This document shows, piece after piece, positions 7,283 through 13,684 of a stretch of 23,390 nt of DNA. The notes under the pieces are model-generated. The model ran no database searches. It saw only the letters and a program-made list of their open reading frames with translations, and was not told the DNA's origin. The translations under genes were made by a program, and so were the position numbers. Origin of the DNA: an uncultured Porphyromonadaceae bacterium (GTDB taxonomy: Bacteria > Bacteroidota > Bacteroidia > Bacteroidales > Muribaculaceae); NCBI GenBank assembly GCA_900547825.1, contig URII01000042.1, forward strand, positions 1 through 23,390, read 5' to 3'. Numbering within the stretch: position 1 is the first letter of the stretch; every line of letters begins with the position of its first letter.

Positions 7283-7918
7283 ATGCGTCTTAACGCAATT
7301 CTTGCATCACTTATCATAGGGTCTTTCGGCATGACTGCCTCCGCACAGCTTCCGGTAGCACATAAGGCCGCTGCTGAAGAGGCCGCTGCAACCGAATCAG
7401 GTAAAACTTTTATTGTGCAGGCATTTGAATCGGCCCGTGTAAATTCTCCATTTGCCAACGTAGTGGCAGCCCCCACTTCCTATGTAAGTGATCTTCATCT
7501 CGCCTCACGTATGGCCGATTATGCCTCACGGTTTCTCGGCACACGATATATATTGGGTGCCACCGGTCCTTCGGCGTTTGATTGCTCCGGTTTTACAAGC
7601 TACATTTACCGTAATTTCGGAATAGAGATAAAACGCACATCGCGTGAGCAGTTCACCCAAGGCAGAAATGTAAACCTTGCCGACCTCCAGCCCGGCGACC
7701 TTTTGTTTTTCAGTTCGCGCAGCAGCGGTCGTGGCAGGGTAGGCCATGTGGCTATGGTGGCTTCAGTGGATAAGGAAAACGGCACTTGCCGCTTTATACA
7801 TGCCTCTACCAAGAAAGGTGTCACTTACCAGACTTTTCCCGACAATGCTTATTACAGCACACATTTCATAGGTGCGCGTAGAGTTCTCGGAACTCATGCC
7901 GATACACGTGATATCTGA
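7283..7918 (+). CDS. Secreted NlpC/P60 (C40) cell-wall hydrolase
   Basis: A 211-residue cysteine peptidase of the NlpC/P60 family, which cuts peptidoglycan stem peptides. A signal peptide ends with ASA before Gln22, so it acts outside the inner membrane. About 45 residues of low-complexity Ala-rich linker precede the catalytic domain (about 72-205). The triad is visible: Cys101 in FDCSGF, His155 in VGHVAMV, and His173 in RFIHAS. No SH3 or LysM targeting domain is present, so it is a minimal enzyme. It is a single-gene unit with its own promoter and a strong terminator. Alternative: an endopeptidase remodelling the wall during growth rather than a secreted toxin; no immunity partner is nearby. 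Confidence 0.92.
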   Translation: MRLNAILASLIIGSFGMTASAQLPVAHKAAAEEAAATESGKTFIVQAFESARVNSPFANVVAAPTSYVSDLHLASRMADYASRFLGTRYILGATGPSAFDCSGFTSYIYRNFGIEIKRTSREQFTQGRNVNLADLQPGDLLFFSSRSSGRGRVGHVAMVASVDKENGTCRFIHASTKKGVTYQTFPDNAYYSTHFIGARRVLGTHADTRDI

Positions 7919-7929
7919 TATATTTCCAA

Positions 7930-7977
7930 ATAGCAATAAAAAAGACGCGTTCAAATACGCGTCTTTTTTATTGCTAT
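7930..7977. terminator. Bidirectional intrinsic terminator
   Basis: A perfect 20 bp inverted repeat (7930-7949 and 7958-7977) with an 8-base loop TTCAAATA. The GC core GACGCG/CGCGTC is flanked by A6 on one side and T6 on the other, so it works as a hairpin plus T tract on both strands. It lies between the convergent NlpC/P60 and aguB genes. Confidence 0.93.
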
Positions 7978-7989
7978 AGAAGTGGAAGG

Positions 7990-8865
7990 TCAATCAAGAT
8001 AGCGTGATGTCAGCGGGCCGAAAGCGTCAATCCTTCTGTCGCGCAGAAACGGCCACCAGCGGCGCACCTGTTCGCTACGGTGCATATCCAATTCAACGGT
8101 TGCCTGGCATTCTTCATCCTCTGAGGCGCGGAATAGGAATTCACCTTGCGGTCCTGCCACGAAACTGCTTCCCCAGAAATTTATGCCTCCGGTCACGCCT
8201 GACGGATCAGGTTCGTAACCCACGCGGTTAACTGATATTACCGGTAGACCGTTTGCCACTGCATGTCCTCGTTGCACAGTGATCCATGCTTCGCGCTGAC
8301 GTGCTTTTTCCTCTGGACTGTCCGTAGATTCCCAGCCTATCGCGGTAGGGTAGATAAGCATTTCGGCTCCGCGCAGGGCCATGAGCCGCGCAGCCTCGGG
8401 ATACCATTGGTCCCAGCATACAAGAACTCCGAGCCGTCCCACGGAAGTATCAATGGGCTTGAAATCCAGATCTCCAGGAGTGAAATAGAATTTCTCATAG
8501 TATGCGGGATCGTCGGGGATATGCATCTTTCTGTACATTCCGGCTATTGAGCCGTCGCGTTCCATGACTACGGCTGTGTTGTGATACAATCCGGGAGCAC
8601 GTCGCTCAAAAAGCGATGTCACTATCACTACACCGTTACGCTTTGCAAGGTCCCCGTAAAAGTCGGTTACCTCCGATGGTATGGGCGTTGCGAGGTCAAA
8701 AATATCCGTGCATTCCGTCTGGCAGAAATACAGGGAGTCATGAAGTTCCTGATTTACTATGAGTTCAGCCCCTTCCGAAGCAAGCAGGGCTGTTTTTTCT
8801 GCTATTCTTGCCCGGTTGGCAGTTATGTCGGAAGTGTTGTGCTGTTGGATTATGCCTATCTTCAT
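7990..8865 (-). CDS. aguB: N-carbamoylputrescine amidase
   Basis: A nitrilase-superfamily hydrolase converting N-carbamoylputrescine to putrescine, CO2 and ammonia, the last step of the agmatine route to polyamines. The 291 residues show the Glu-Lys-Cys triad: Glu40 in VNQELHDS, Lys113 in YRKMHIPDDP, and Cys150 in LVCWDQWYPE. The YRKMHIPDDP and CWDQWYPE blocks are typical of the AguB subfamily. Its start overlaps the stop of aguA by 4 bases (ATGA), so the two are translationally coupled. It is the last gene of the operon, ending before the two-way terminator. Confidence 0.95.
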   Translation of the reverse strand: MKIGIIQQHNTSDITANRARIAEKTALLASEGAELIVNQELHDSLYFCQTECTDIFDLATPIPSEVTDFYGDLAKRNGVVIVTSLFERRAPGLYHNTAVVMERDGSIAGMYRKMHIPDDPAYYEKFYFTPGDLDFKPIDTSVGRLGVLVCWDQWYPEAARLMALRGAEMLIYPTAIGWESTDSPEEKARQREAWITVQRGHAVANGLPVISVNRVGYEPDPSGVTGGINFWGSSFVAGPQGEFLFRASEDEECQATVELDMHRSEQVRRWWPFLRDRRIDAFGPLTSRYLD

Positions 8866-9914
8866 AAGGGAATTGAATTATAAGGGAGTTGCATTGTGGC
8901 GCAATGCAGCGAGCCGTGCTGCTGAATGAGCGCACGGCAATCCACTGTTATTATGTCGTGGTCGGGAAATGCTACTTTCACCGTCATGGCCGCGAGTGAG
9001 TCCTTTTGCGGTGATCCGTATACAGGCATGAATATGGCGTGCCGTGTCACAAGAAAATTGGCATACGTTGCCGGAAGCCGTTGTCCTTGCGTATCGTACA
9101 CAGCATCAGCCATAGGCAGAGCCACAAGGTGATATGGCGTGCCTTGAGGTGTGCGCATGGCTTTCAGTTCATGGCGCATGGCTTTCAGCTCCCTGTAGTG
9201 TGGATCCATCGGATTCTCAGGCGGAGCTACATATATAATGGTATCATCAGGCGCTATCCGTGCAAGAGTGTCTACATGGCTGTCGGTGTCGTCACCTTCC
9301 AGGAAACCATGGTCAAGCCACAGTATATGGCTGAAGCCGAGCATACGGCTCAGCTCCTCTTCTATTTCGGCTCTTGACAATCCCGGATTGCGGTTGGGCG
9401 ATAAAAGGCAGCGTGATGTTGTGAGCAGAGTGCCCCGACCGTCGCTCTCCACCGAGCCGCCTTCCAACACCAGGCGCTTGCAGTTGTCGAGCGGCAACGA
9501 CAAGGCATGCAGGGCCTTCATGCGCCGGTTTGTCATGTTGTCGTTCGCGGCGGCGAATTTAAGTCCCCAGCCGTTGAATGTGAAATCGCGCAATCTGGTT
9601 CCTTCGGATGTTTCCACAGTAAGCGGACCGAAATCACGGGCCCAGGTATCGTCCGTAGGTATGTCGCAATACAGAATGCGGTTTTCACCTCGGTCTATCT
9701 CAGTCAACGCCTCGCGTGCATCCGATGTGTCGGGCGCAATGATTATTAGCGGATGGTATTTGAGCAGAGCCTTGGCAAGATTGACGTAACATTCGGTTAT
9801 TTCATCTATCATCGGTGCCCAGTCGGTGTCCGCATGGGGCCATGCTATGAGTATGGGGCCGTCAGCTTCCCACTCTGCGGGCATTCTTACCGCATCTTCA
9901 CCGGTCTTCGTCAT
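8862..9914 (-). CDS. aguA: Agmatine deiminase
   Basis: A peptidyl-arginine-deiminase-family enzyme hydrolysing agmatine to N-carbamoylputrescine and ammonia. The 350-residue protein has the family's active-site blocks: DDTWARDFGP (87-96), LEGGS (150-154), GDDTDSHVDT with His213, and the nucleophile Cys338 in GSLHCATMQ near the C-terminus. It sits directly before aguB with a 4-base overlap and begins 17 bases inside the preceding small gene. Odd point: residues 241-254 contain an exact tandem copy of ELKAMR with a 7-residue period, mirrored in the DNA as a 15 bp direct repeat (9153-9167 and 9174-9188), probably a recent in-frame slip in a surface helix. Confidence 0.95.
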   Translation of the reverse strand: MTKTGEDAVRMPAEWEADGPILIAWPHADTDWAPMIDEITECYVNLAKALLKYHPLIIIAPDTSDAREALTEIDRGENRILYCDIPTDDTWARDFGPLTVETSEGTRLRDFTFNGWGLKFAAANDNMTNRRMKALHALSLPLDNCKRLVLEGGSVESDGRGTLLTTSRCLLSPNRNPGLSRAEIEEELSRMLGFSHILWLDHGFLEGDDTDSHVDTLARIAPDDTIIYVAPPENPMDPHYRELKAMRHELKAMRTPQGTPYHLVALPMADAVYDTQGQRLPATYANFLVTRHAIFMPVYGSPQKDSLAAMTVKVAFPDHDIITVDCRALIQQHGSLHCATMQLPYNSIPL

Positions 9915-10128
9915 AGTCGTTTAATGATTCCCATACTGAGTCCTGCGAGTTTCTGTACTCCTCGCAGTATTCACTGAACCCGTATTTTTCGGAATGGCCT
10001 GTTTCGGCACACCATTCCCGGTACATTGCTTTGATCTCCGGATCTTCGTTGACAAGGCGTTTGAAATCCGACTCGGCTATGTCAAAACTGCCGGCCTGTT
10101 TGATTACCCTGTCAAAAATATCTGTCAT
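9898..10128 (-). CDS. Small acidic protein of unknown function, first gene of the agu operon
   Basis: A 76-residue, strongly acidic protein (many Asp and Glu, tail ending YDEDR) with no signal peptide or membrane segment. It looks mostly helical, with a central segment EDPEIKAMYREWCAETG and a second block GFSEYCEEY; two isolated cysteines (in REWC and EYC) do not form a metal-site pattern. I do not recognise a named family, though I believe similar short proteins occur in other Bacteroidales. It is supported as a gene by a strong promoter about 28 bp upstream, a 17-base overlap with aguA and normal codon use. Position suggests a role linked to agmatine metabolism or simply co-transcription. 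Confidence 0.75.
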   Translation of the reverse strand: MTDIFDRVIKQAGSFDIAESDFKRLVNEDPEIKAMYREWCAETGHSEKYGFSEYCEEYRNSQDSVWESLNDYDEDR

Positions 10129-10155
10129 AGTTTATAGTTAAGGTTAATTTCAGGT

Positions 10156-10187
10156 CAAAATTACTGTTTCATAGGCTATCGGCCAAA
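10156..10187 (-). promoter_or_regulatory. agu operon promoter (-33 TTTG, N20, -7 TAATTTTG)
   Basis: On the minus strand TTTG (10187-10184) and TAATTTTG (10163-10156) are 20 bp apart, an exact consensus match. The start codon of the small acidic gene lies 27 bases downstream of the box, giving a leader of roughly 20 bases. Confidence 0.78.
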
Positions 10188-10294
10188 TTTTTAGGATTTA
10201 TTTGCATATTTCAACTCTCTGGCTGAGTTATGCGTTAGATATTGAAAGATAATGTTTATCCACGGACTGTAAGGACCGTTAAAATGTTTCAACT

Positions 10295-11017
10295 ATGGAT
10301 AATGACACAAACAACACTCCCGCGGTGAAATCCGATCCGGCAGCTCCTGGGAAACTTCTATCTACTATATTGCACGTGGTGGTGCTCGTATTGTCGGTTC
10401 TTCTTATATTGTACATATCTGTCGACACATTAAATAACGTCAATATCCTTAATGAGCCGAGATTTCTTAATTTCGAGTTTTGGGTATGCGTGGTGTTTAT
10501 GGCGGACTTTGTTATAGAGTTCATTCTTACCAAGCGTAAATGGCATTATCTGTGGACTCACTTTCTGTTTCTGCTGGTATCTATTCCTTATGTGGCTATA
10601 ATCCACCATTATGGATGGTTTTTCTCGCCTCAGCTTGAATACCTGTTGCGCTATCTTCCGTTGGTAAGGGGAGGTTATGCGTTGGCTATCGTGGTTGGAT
10701 GGTTTACCTACAACAAGGCTTCCGGCCTGTTTGTAACCTATGTAGTCACTCTTATAGCCACGGTTTATTTCTGTAGCCTCGCTTTTTTTGTATTTGAGAA
10801 AGGGATAAATCCTAATGTCACTACCTATGGCGACGCTCTTTGGTGGGCAGCCATGGATATGACCACAGTTGGAAGTAATGTCGTTGCAATGACCACTGTA
10901 GGACGCGTATTGTCAGTTGTCCTTGCCGCTTTGGGAATGATGATGTTCCCTATTTTTACTGTTTACATCACTTCACTCATTCAGAATAAGCGTAGTCAGG
11001 GTTCCGCATTAAGCTGA
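10295..11017 (+). CDS. Voltage-gated-like cation channel (potassium channel family) with atypical filter
   Basis: A 240-residue integral membrane protein with the layout of a six-helix ion channel: hydrophobic segments near 22-43, 62-79, 86-104, 113-134 and 143-167, a pore helix (DALWWAAMDM, 180-189), and a last helix about 205-229. The pore loop reads T-T-V-G-S-N (190-195) where potassium channels have T-V-G-Y-G-D, so the second half of the selectivity filter is changed. TTVG recurs at 200-203. The fourth segment has few positive charges, so voltage sensing is doubtful. The C-terminus ends about 10 residues after the last helix, with no RCK regulatory domain. Potassium selectivity cannot be assumed. 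It ends 86 bp before the regulator's start codon. Confidence 0.82.
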   Translation: MDNDTNNTPAVKSDPAAPGKLLSTILHVVVLVLSVLLILYISVDTLNNVNILNEPRFLNFEFWVCVVFMADFVIEFILTKRKWHYLWTHFLFLLVSIPYVAIIHHYGWFFSPQLEYLLRYLPLVRGGYALAIVVGWFTYNKASGLFVTYVVTLIATVYFCSLAFFVFEKGINPNVTTYGDALWWAAMDMTTVGSNVVAMTTVGRVLSVVLAALGMMMFPIFTVYITSLIQNKRSQGSALS

Positions 11018-11040
11018 TTACTATGGGAATTAAACTTGAT

Positions 11041-11058
11041 ATACCCTTTTTAGGGTAT
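11041..11058. promoter_or_regulatory. 18 bp palindrome at the regulator promoter (candidate operator)
   Basis: ATACCCT-TTTT-AGGGTAT: perfect 7 bp arms with a 4-base spacer. It overlaps the -33 element (11057-11060) of the promoter for the hemerythrin/LuxR gene. LuxR-type domains usually bind dyad sites of about 18-20 bp, so self-binding is plausible. It is not a terminator, since no T run follows either arm outward. Confidence 0.5.
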
Positions 11059-11088
11059 TGCATGAGGGTGTATTTGTTGTTAAATTTG
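11057..11088 (+). promoter_or_regulatory. Promoter of the hemerythrin/LuxR regulator (ATTG, N20, TAAATTTG)
   Basis: TAAATTTG at 11081-11088 matches the -7 consensus, and ATTG at 11057-11060 lies 20 bp upstream. It is inside the theoretical 5' extension of the ORF (ATG 11023), which argues that translation starts at 11104, about 15 bases after the box. Confidence 0.65.
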
Positions 11089-11103
11089 CGCAAACGTTAC
11101 ATT

Positions 11104-12081
11104 ATGCCCTATATGGATCAATATCTGCCCTCACACAGAATGCGTGATATAATAGCCGATAACACGCTTTTACTCATGGCTTTGACTCGCTTCGACATAT
11201 CACTCGGATTCGGTGACAGCACTGTGGCCGATGTGTGTAAGGCCACCGGAACGGATTGCTCCACATTTCTGGCTGTGGCCAACTTCATAAGCGGTAAGCC
11301 TTACAGCGGGTTTGAAGTGTCATTGCCTTCGCTTGTGGGATACCTGCGTAAAGCGCATGTTTACTTCCTTGATTACGTGTTGCCCGGCATACGTGGACGT
11401 CTTATCTCAGCTATAAGTTCAGGTCAGCAGAGTAATGTAACGCTTCTGATACTTAAATTCTATGATGAATATGTGGAGGAGGTGCGCCGTCATATGCTTT
11501 ATGAGGAACAGCATGTGTTTACTTATGTGGACGACCTTGTGGCCGGGCGCCGTAGTTCCTCGTTCAGGATTGCCGATTTCCGGAGCAATCATAAGCCCAT
11601 AGCTGCCAAGCTCAAGGAACTTAAGGAGATTTTCATATGCCATTTTACAGCCGAACGCGCCAGAGTGGATATGCTTAATGCCGTGTTGTTCGACATTGTG
11701 ACGTGCGAACGCGATCTGACCACACATTGCCGTGTGGAGGATGCTCTTTTCGTTCCTGAAGTGGAGCGGATGGAGGAGGCGTTGGAAAATGCTGAATCCG
11801 GAATTGCCGGCAATGTGGGATCGTCCTCAACTGCCCTTGATGCCAATGGCGACATAGAACTTACCCCTCGTGAGCGTGACATTGTTACTGCCATAGCCCG
11901 CGGACTATCCAACAAGGAGATTGCCGACAGGTTGTTTCTGTCTCCTCACACAGTGGCCACACATCGCCGGAATATATGTTCCAAGCTCAATATCCACAGC
12001 GCTTCCGGCATGACTATTTTTGCAATTATCCACGGCCTGATATCAATTGATGAAGGCGACAAACTTATTCATACTGTATGA
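11104..12081 (+). CDS. Diiron hemerythrin (RIC/YtfE-like)-LuxR HTH fusion transcription regulator
   Basis: A 325-residue fusion. Residues about 15-62 resemble the ScdA/YtfE N-terminal domain (DUF542), but the vicinal cysteine pair is replaced by LGFGD (34-38). Residues 80-225 form a hemerythrin-like four-helix domain that keeps all six diiron ligands by comparison with Escherichia coli YtfE: His85, His130, Glu134, His163, His208 and Glu212 (YtfE 84, 129, 133, 160, 204, 208). After an acidic/Ser linker, residues 252-318 are a LuxR/GerE helix-turn-helix (LTPRERDIV, GLSNKEIADRL, SPHTVATHRRNI). YtfE-type proteins bind NO or oxygen at the diiron site or repair iron-sulfur clusters; here the fusion suggests iron-centre sensing coupled to DNA binding. 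ATG 11113 is an alternative start; ATG 11023 lies upstream of the promoter. It overlaps DUF4491 by 4 bases. Confidence 0.88.
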   Translation: MPYMDQYLPSHRMRDIIADNTLLLMALTRFDISLGFGDSTVADVCKATGTDCSTFLAVANFISGKPYSGFEVSLPSLVGYLRKAHVYFLDYVLPGIRGRLISAISSGQQSNVTLLILKFYDEYVEEVRRHMLYEEQHVFTYVDDLVAGRRSSSFRIADFRSNHKPIAAKLKELKEIFICHFTAERARVDMLNAVLFDIVTCERDLTTHCRVEDALFVPEVERMEEALENAESGIAGNVGSSSTALDANGDIELTPRERDIVTAIARGLSNKEIADRLFLSPHTVATHRRNICSKLNIHSASGMTIFAIIHGLISIDEGDKLIHTV

Positions 12082-12398
12082 CTTATATTTTGGAATTTAT
12101 TTCGGATCATAATCTTACCGGACTTGCGATAGGAATAGCCACATTTCTGATAATAGGACTGTTTCATCCTATGGTTATAAAGGGAGAGTATTATTTCGGC
12201 GTTAAGTGCTGGTGGGTGTTCCTCATAATGGGCATTGCTGCGGTTGTGGCGTCGGTCATGGTGTCGCAGCTGCTGTGGTCCACTCTTCTCGCCGTGTGGG
12301 GAGCCTCGTCGTTCTGGTCCATAGGTGAGCTGTTTGAGCAGAAGCGCCGTGTGGAGAAAGGATGGTTCCCTGCCAACCCGCGCCGTCGCAAGTCATGA
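12078..12398 (+). CDS. DUF4491 family membrane protein
   Basis: A 106-residue membrane protein matching the DUF4491 family as I recall it (LIIGLFHPMVIKGEYYFG then KCWWVFLIMGI). Three hydrophobic segments are seen, about 12-30, 44-63 and 65-84, followed by a basic cytoplasmic tail (RRVEKGWFPANPRRRKS). No catalytic motif is visible and no function is known. Its ATG overlaps the stop of the hemerythrin/LuxR regulator (ATGA, 4 bases), a tight translational coupling suggesting that the two work together. It ends 56 bp before the MFS exporter. Confidence 0.85.
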   Translation: MTYILEFISDHNLTGLAIGIATFLIIGLFHPMVIKGEYYFGVKCWWVFLIMGIAAVVASVMVSQLLWSTLLAVWGASSFWSIGELFEQKRRVEKGWFPANPRRRKS

Positions 12399-12417
12399 TT
12401 GACAGGGTGAACAAATT

Positions 12418-12453
12418 GTGGGGATAGCGGTTTTATATTAAAACTATTCCCAC
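12418..12453 (+). promoter_or_regulatory. Inverted repeat immediately before the MFS start codon
   Basis: GTGGGGATAG (12418-12427) pairs with CTATTCCCAC (12444-12453) with one G-T wobble, and an inner TTTTA/TAAAA stem (31-35 with 39-43 of 124xx) closes on a 3-base loop. The structure ends one base before ATG 12455. It could be an operator for a repressor or an RNA hairpin limiting translation. No -7 TAnnTTTG box is visible in this gap. Confidence 0.45.
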
Positions 12454-12454
12454 G

Positions 12455-13684
12455 ATGTCAACTGTTCCGACCCCTTCCGCATCCCGTCCCGTTTCCGGCA
12501 ATACCATCACCTGGACGGGATATATGAAATTTCTTGTGGTTTATCTGGCAGGATTGAGCGCATTCGGCTCTTTTGTCAATGATATGTATCTGCCCACATT
12601 GCCTGCTATGACCAGAAGTTTCGGATGCTCCGTGTCAACAGCCCAGTTAGGGCTTACAATGGGAATGGCCGGGTTGGGCCTCGGTGAGCTGTTTCTTGGG
12701 CCGCTTAGTGATAAATTCGGTCGTAAACTGCCCCTGATGTGTTCGCTTCTGCTATTTGTTGCGGCCTCGGCAGTGTGTATTTTCTCTCCCAACATTCAGT
12801 TTTTCCTAGTGTGCCGTTTCCTGCAAGGGGTGGGGGCTTCGGGAGGCTACCTGCTTGCACGTACCATTCCGGCCGATATTTATGGCGGACGCACATTGGC
12901 TAAAATGATGGCCGTGATAGGTGCTATCAACGGTTTTGCACCGGCAAGTGCCCCTGTGCTCGGCGGCCTGTTGGCCAAGGATGTGGGTTGGCAGGGAATA
13001 TTCATTGTGCTGATTCTGTTTGCCTTGCTGCTGGTGTTCTTTATGAAGAAACTTCATGAATCTCTTCCCCCGGAGCGACGCATTAACCTTCCGTTATTGG
13101 AGATGCTCGGCACATATAAGGTGCTTCTCCGCAACCGATCTTTTCTTATCCATGCCATGCTGAAGGGATCAGCCCTCGGTGTCCTGTTTGCCTATGTCTC
13201 CTCCGCTCCGTTTATAATGCAGAACCATTATGGATTTTCGGCATTGCACTTCGGCCTTTTTATGGGTTTCAATGCCTTGTTTCTTGCTGCAGGGGCCGCG
13301 CTTGCCTTGAAATTCAAGGTGCTTGGGCAGGCGGCGACTGTAGGTGGATGGTTGTTGCTTGTGTTTACCGTGGCTGAGAGTGTGGCTTTGTGGCTTGGAT
13401 GCGGTTTCTGGGTATATGAGTTGCTGCTTCTGCCGATGTTGTTCTCCATGGGCATGATATTCACTGTGGGCAACACTCTTGCCATGAATGAGGGGCGTGC
13501 CCACGGAGGCGACGCTTCCGCGCTGATCGGTATTCTCGGTTATATATTCGGAGCTATTGTCGCACCATTGGTAGGGTTGGGCGATATCCTCCGTTCCACC
13601 GCCATTGTTTTCGTAATGCTTGCCCTGATAGTATTTGTTGTGTCAAGACTGTCGAGCCGTTTACCGGTTGATCTCACCGAGTGA
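12455..13684 (+). CDS. Bcr/CflA-family MFS multidrug efflux transporter
   Basis: A 409-residue proton-driven exporter of the major facilitator superfamily, drug:H+ antiporter 1, Bcr/CflA group, in the inner membrane. Twelve hydrophobic helices are readable. Family signs: NDMYLPTLPAM near residues 42-52 (the Bcr/CflA first-helix Asp-containing motif), motif A PLSDKFGRK (83-91), and the Gly-rich GVGASGGYLLARTIPAD segment of helix 5. Substrate cannot be read from sequence. It follows DUF4491 by 56 bp and may belong to the same transcript as the regulator. Its last 11 bases overlap the end of the convergent flavoprotein gene. Confidence 0.92.
   Translation: MSTVPTPSASRPVSGNTITWTGYMKFLVVYLAGLSAFGSFVNDMYLPTLPAMTRSFGCSVSTAQLGLTMGMAGLGLGELFLGPLSDKFGRKLPLMCSLLLFVAASAVCIFSPNIQFFLVCRFLQGVGASGGYLLARTIPADIYGGRTLAKMMAVIGAINGFAPASAPVLGGLLAKDVGWQGIFIVLILFALLLVFFMKKLHESLPPERRINLPLLEMLGTYKVLLRNRSFLIHAMLKGSALGVLFAYVSSAPFIMQNHYGFSALHFGLFMGFNALFLAAGAALALKFKVLGQAATVGGWLLLVFTVAESVALWLGCGFWVYELLLLPMLFSMGMIFTVGNTLAMNEGRAHGGDASALIGILGYIFGAIVAPLVGLGDILRSTAIVFVMLALIVFVVSRLSSRLPVDLTE

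Noticed and set aside
11023..11103. 27-residue N-terminal extension of the hemerythrin/LuxR regulator from ATG 11023
   Set aside because: The region contains an 18 bp palindrome and a full -33/-7 promoter, and the added residues do not resemble the family N-terminus.
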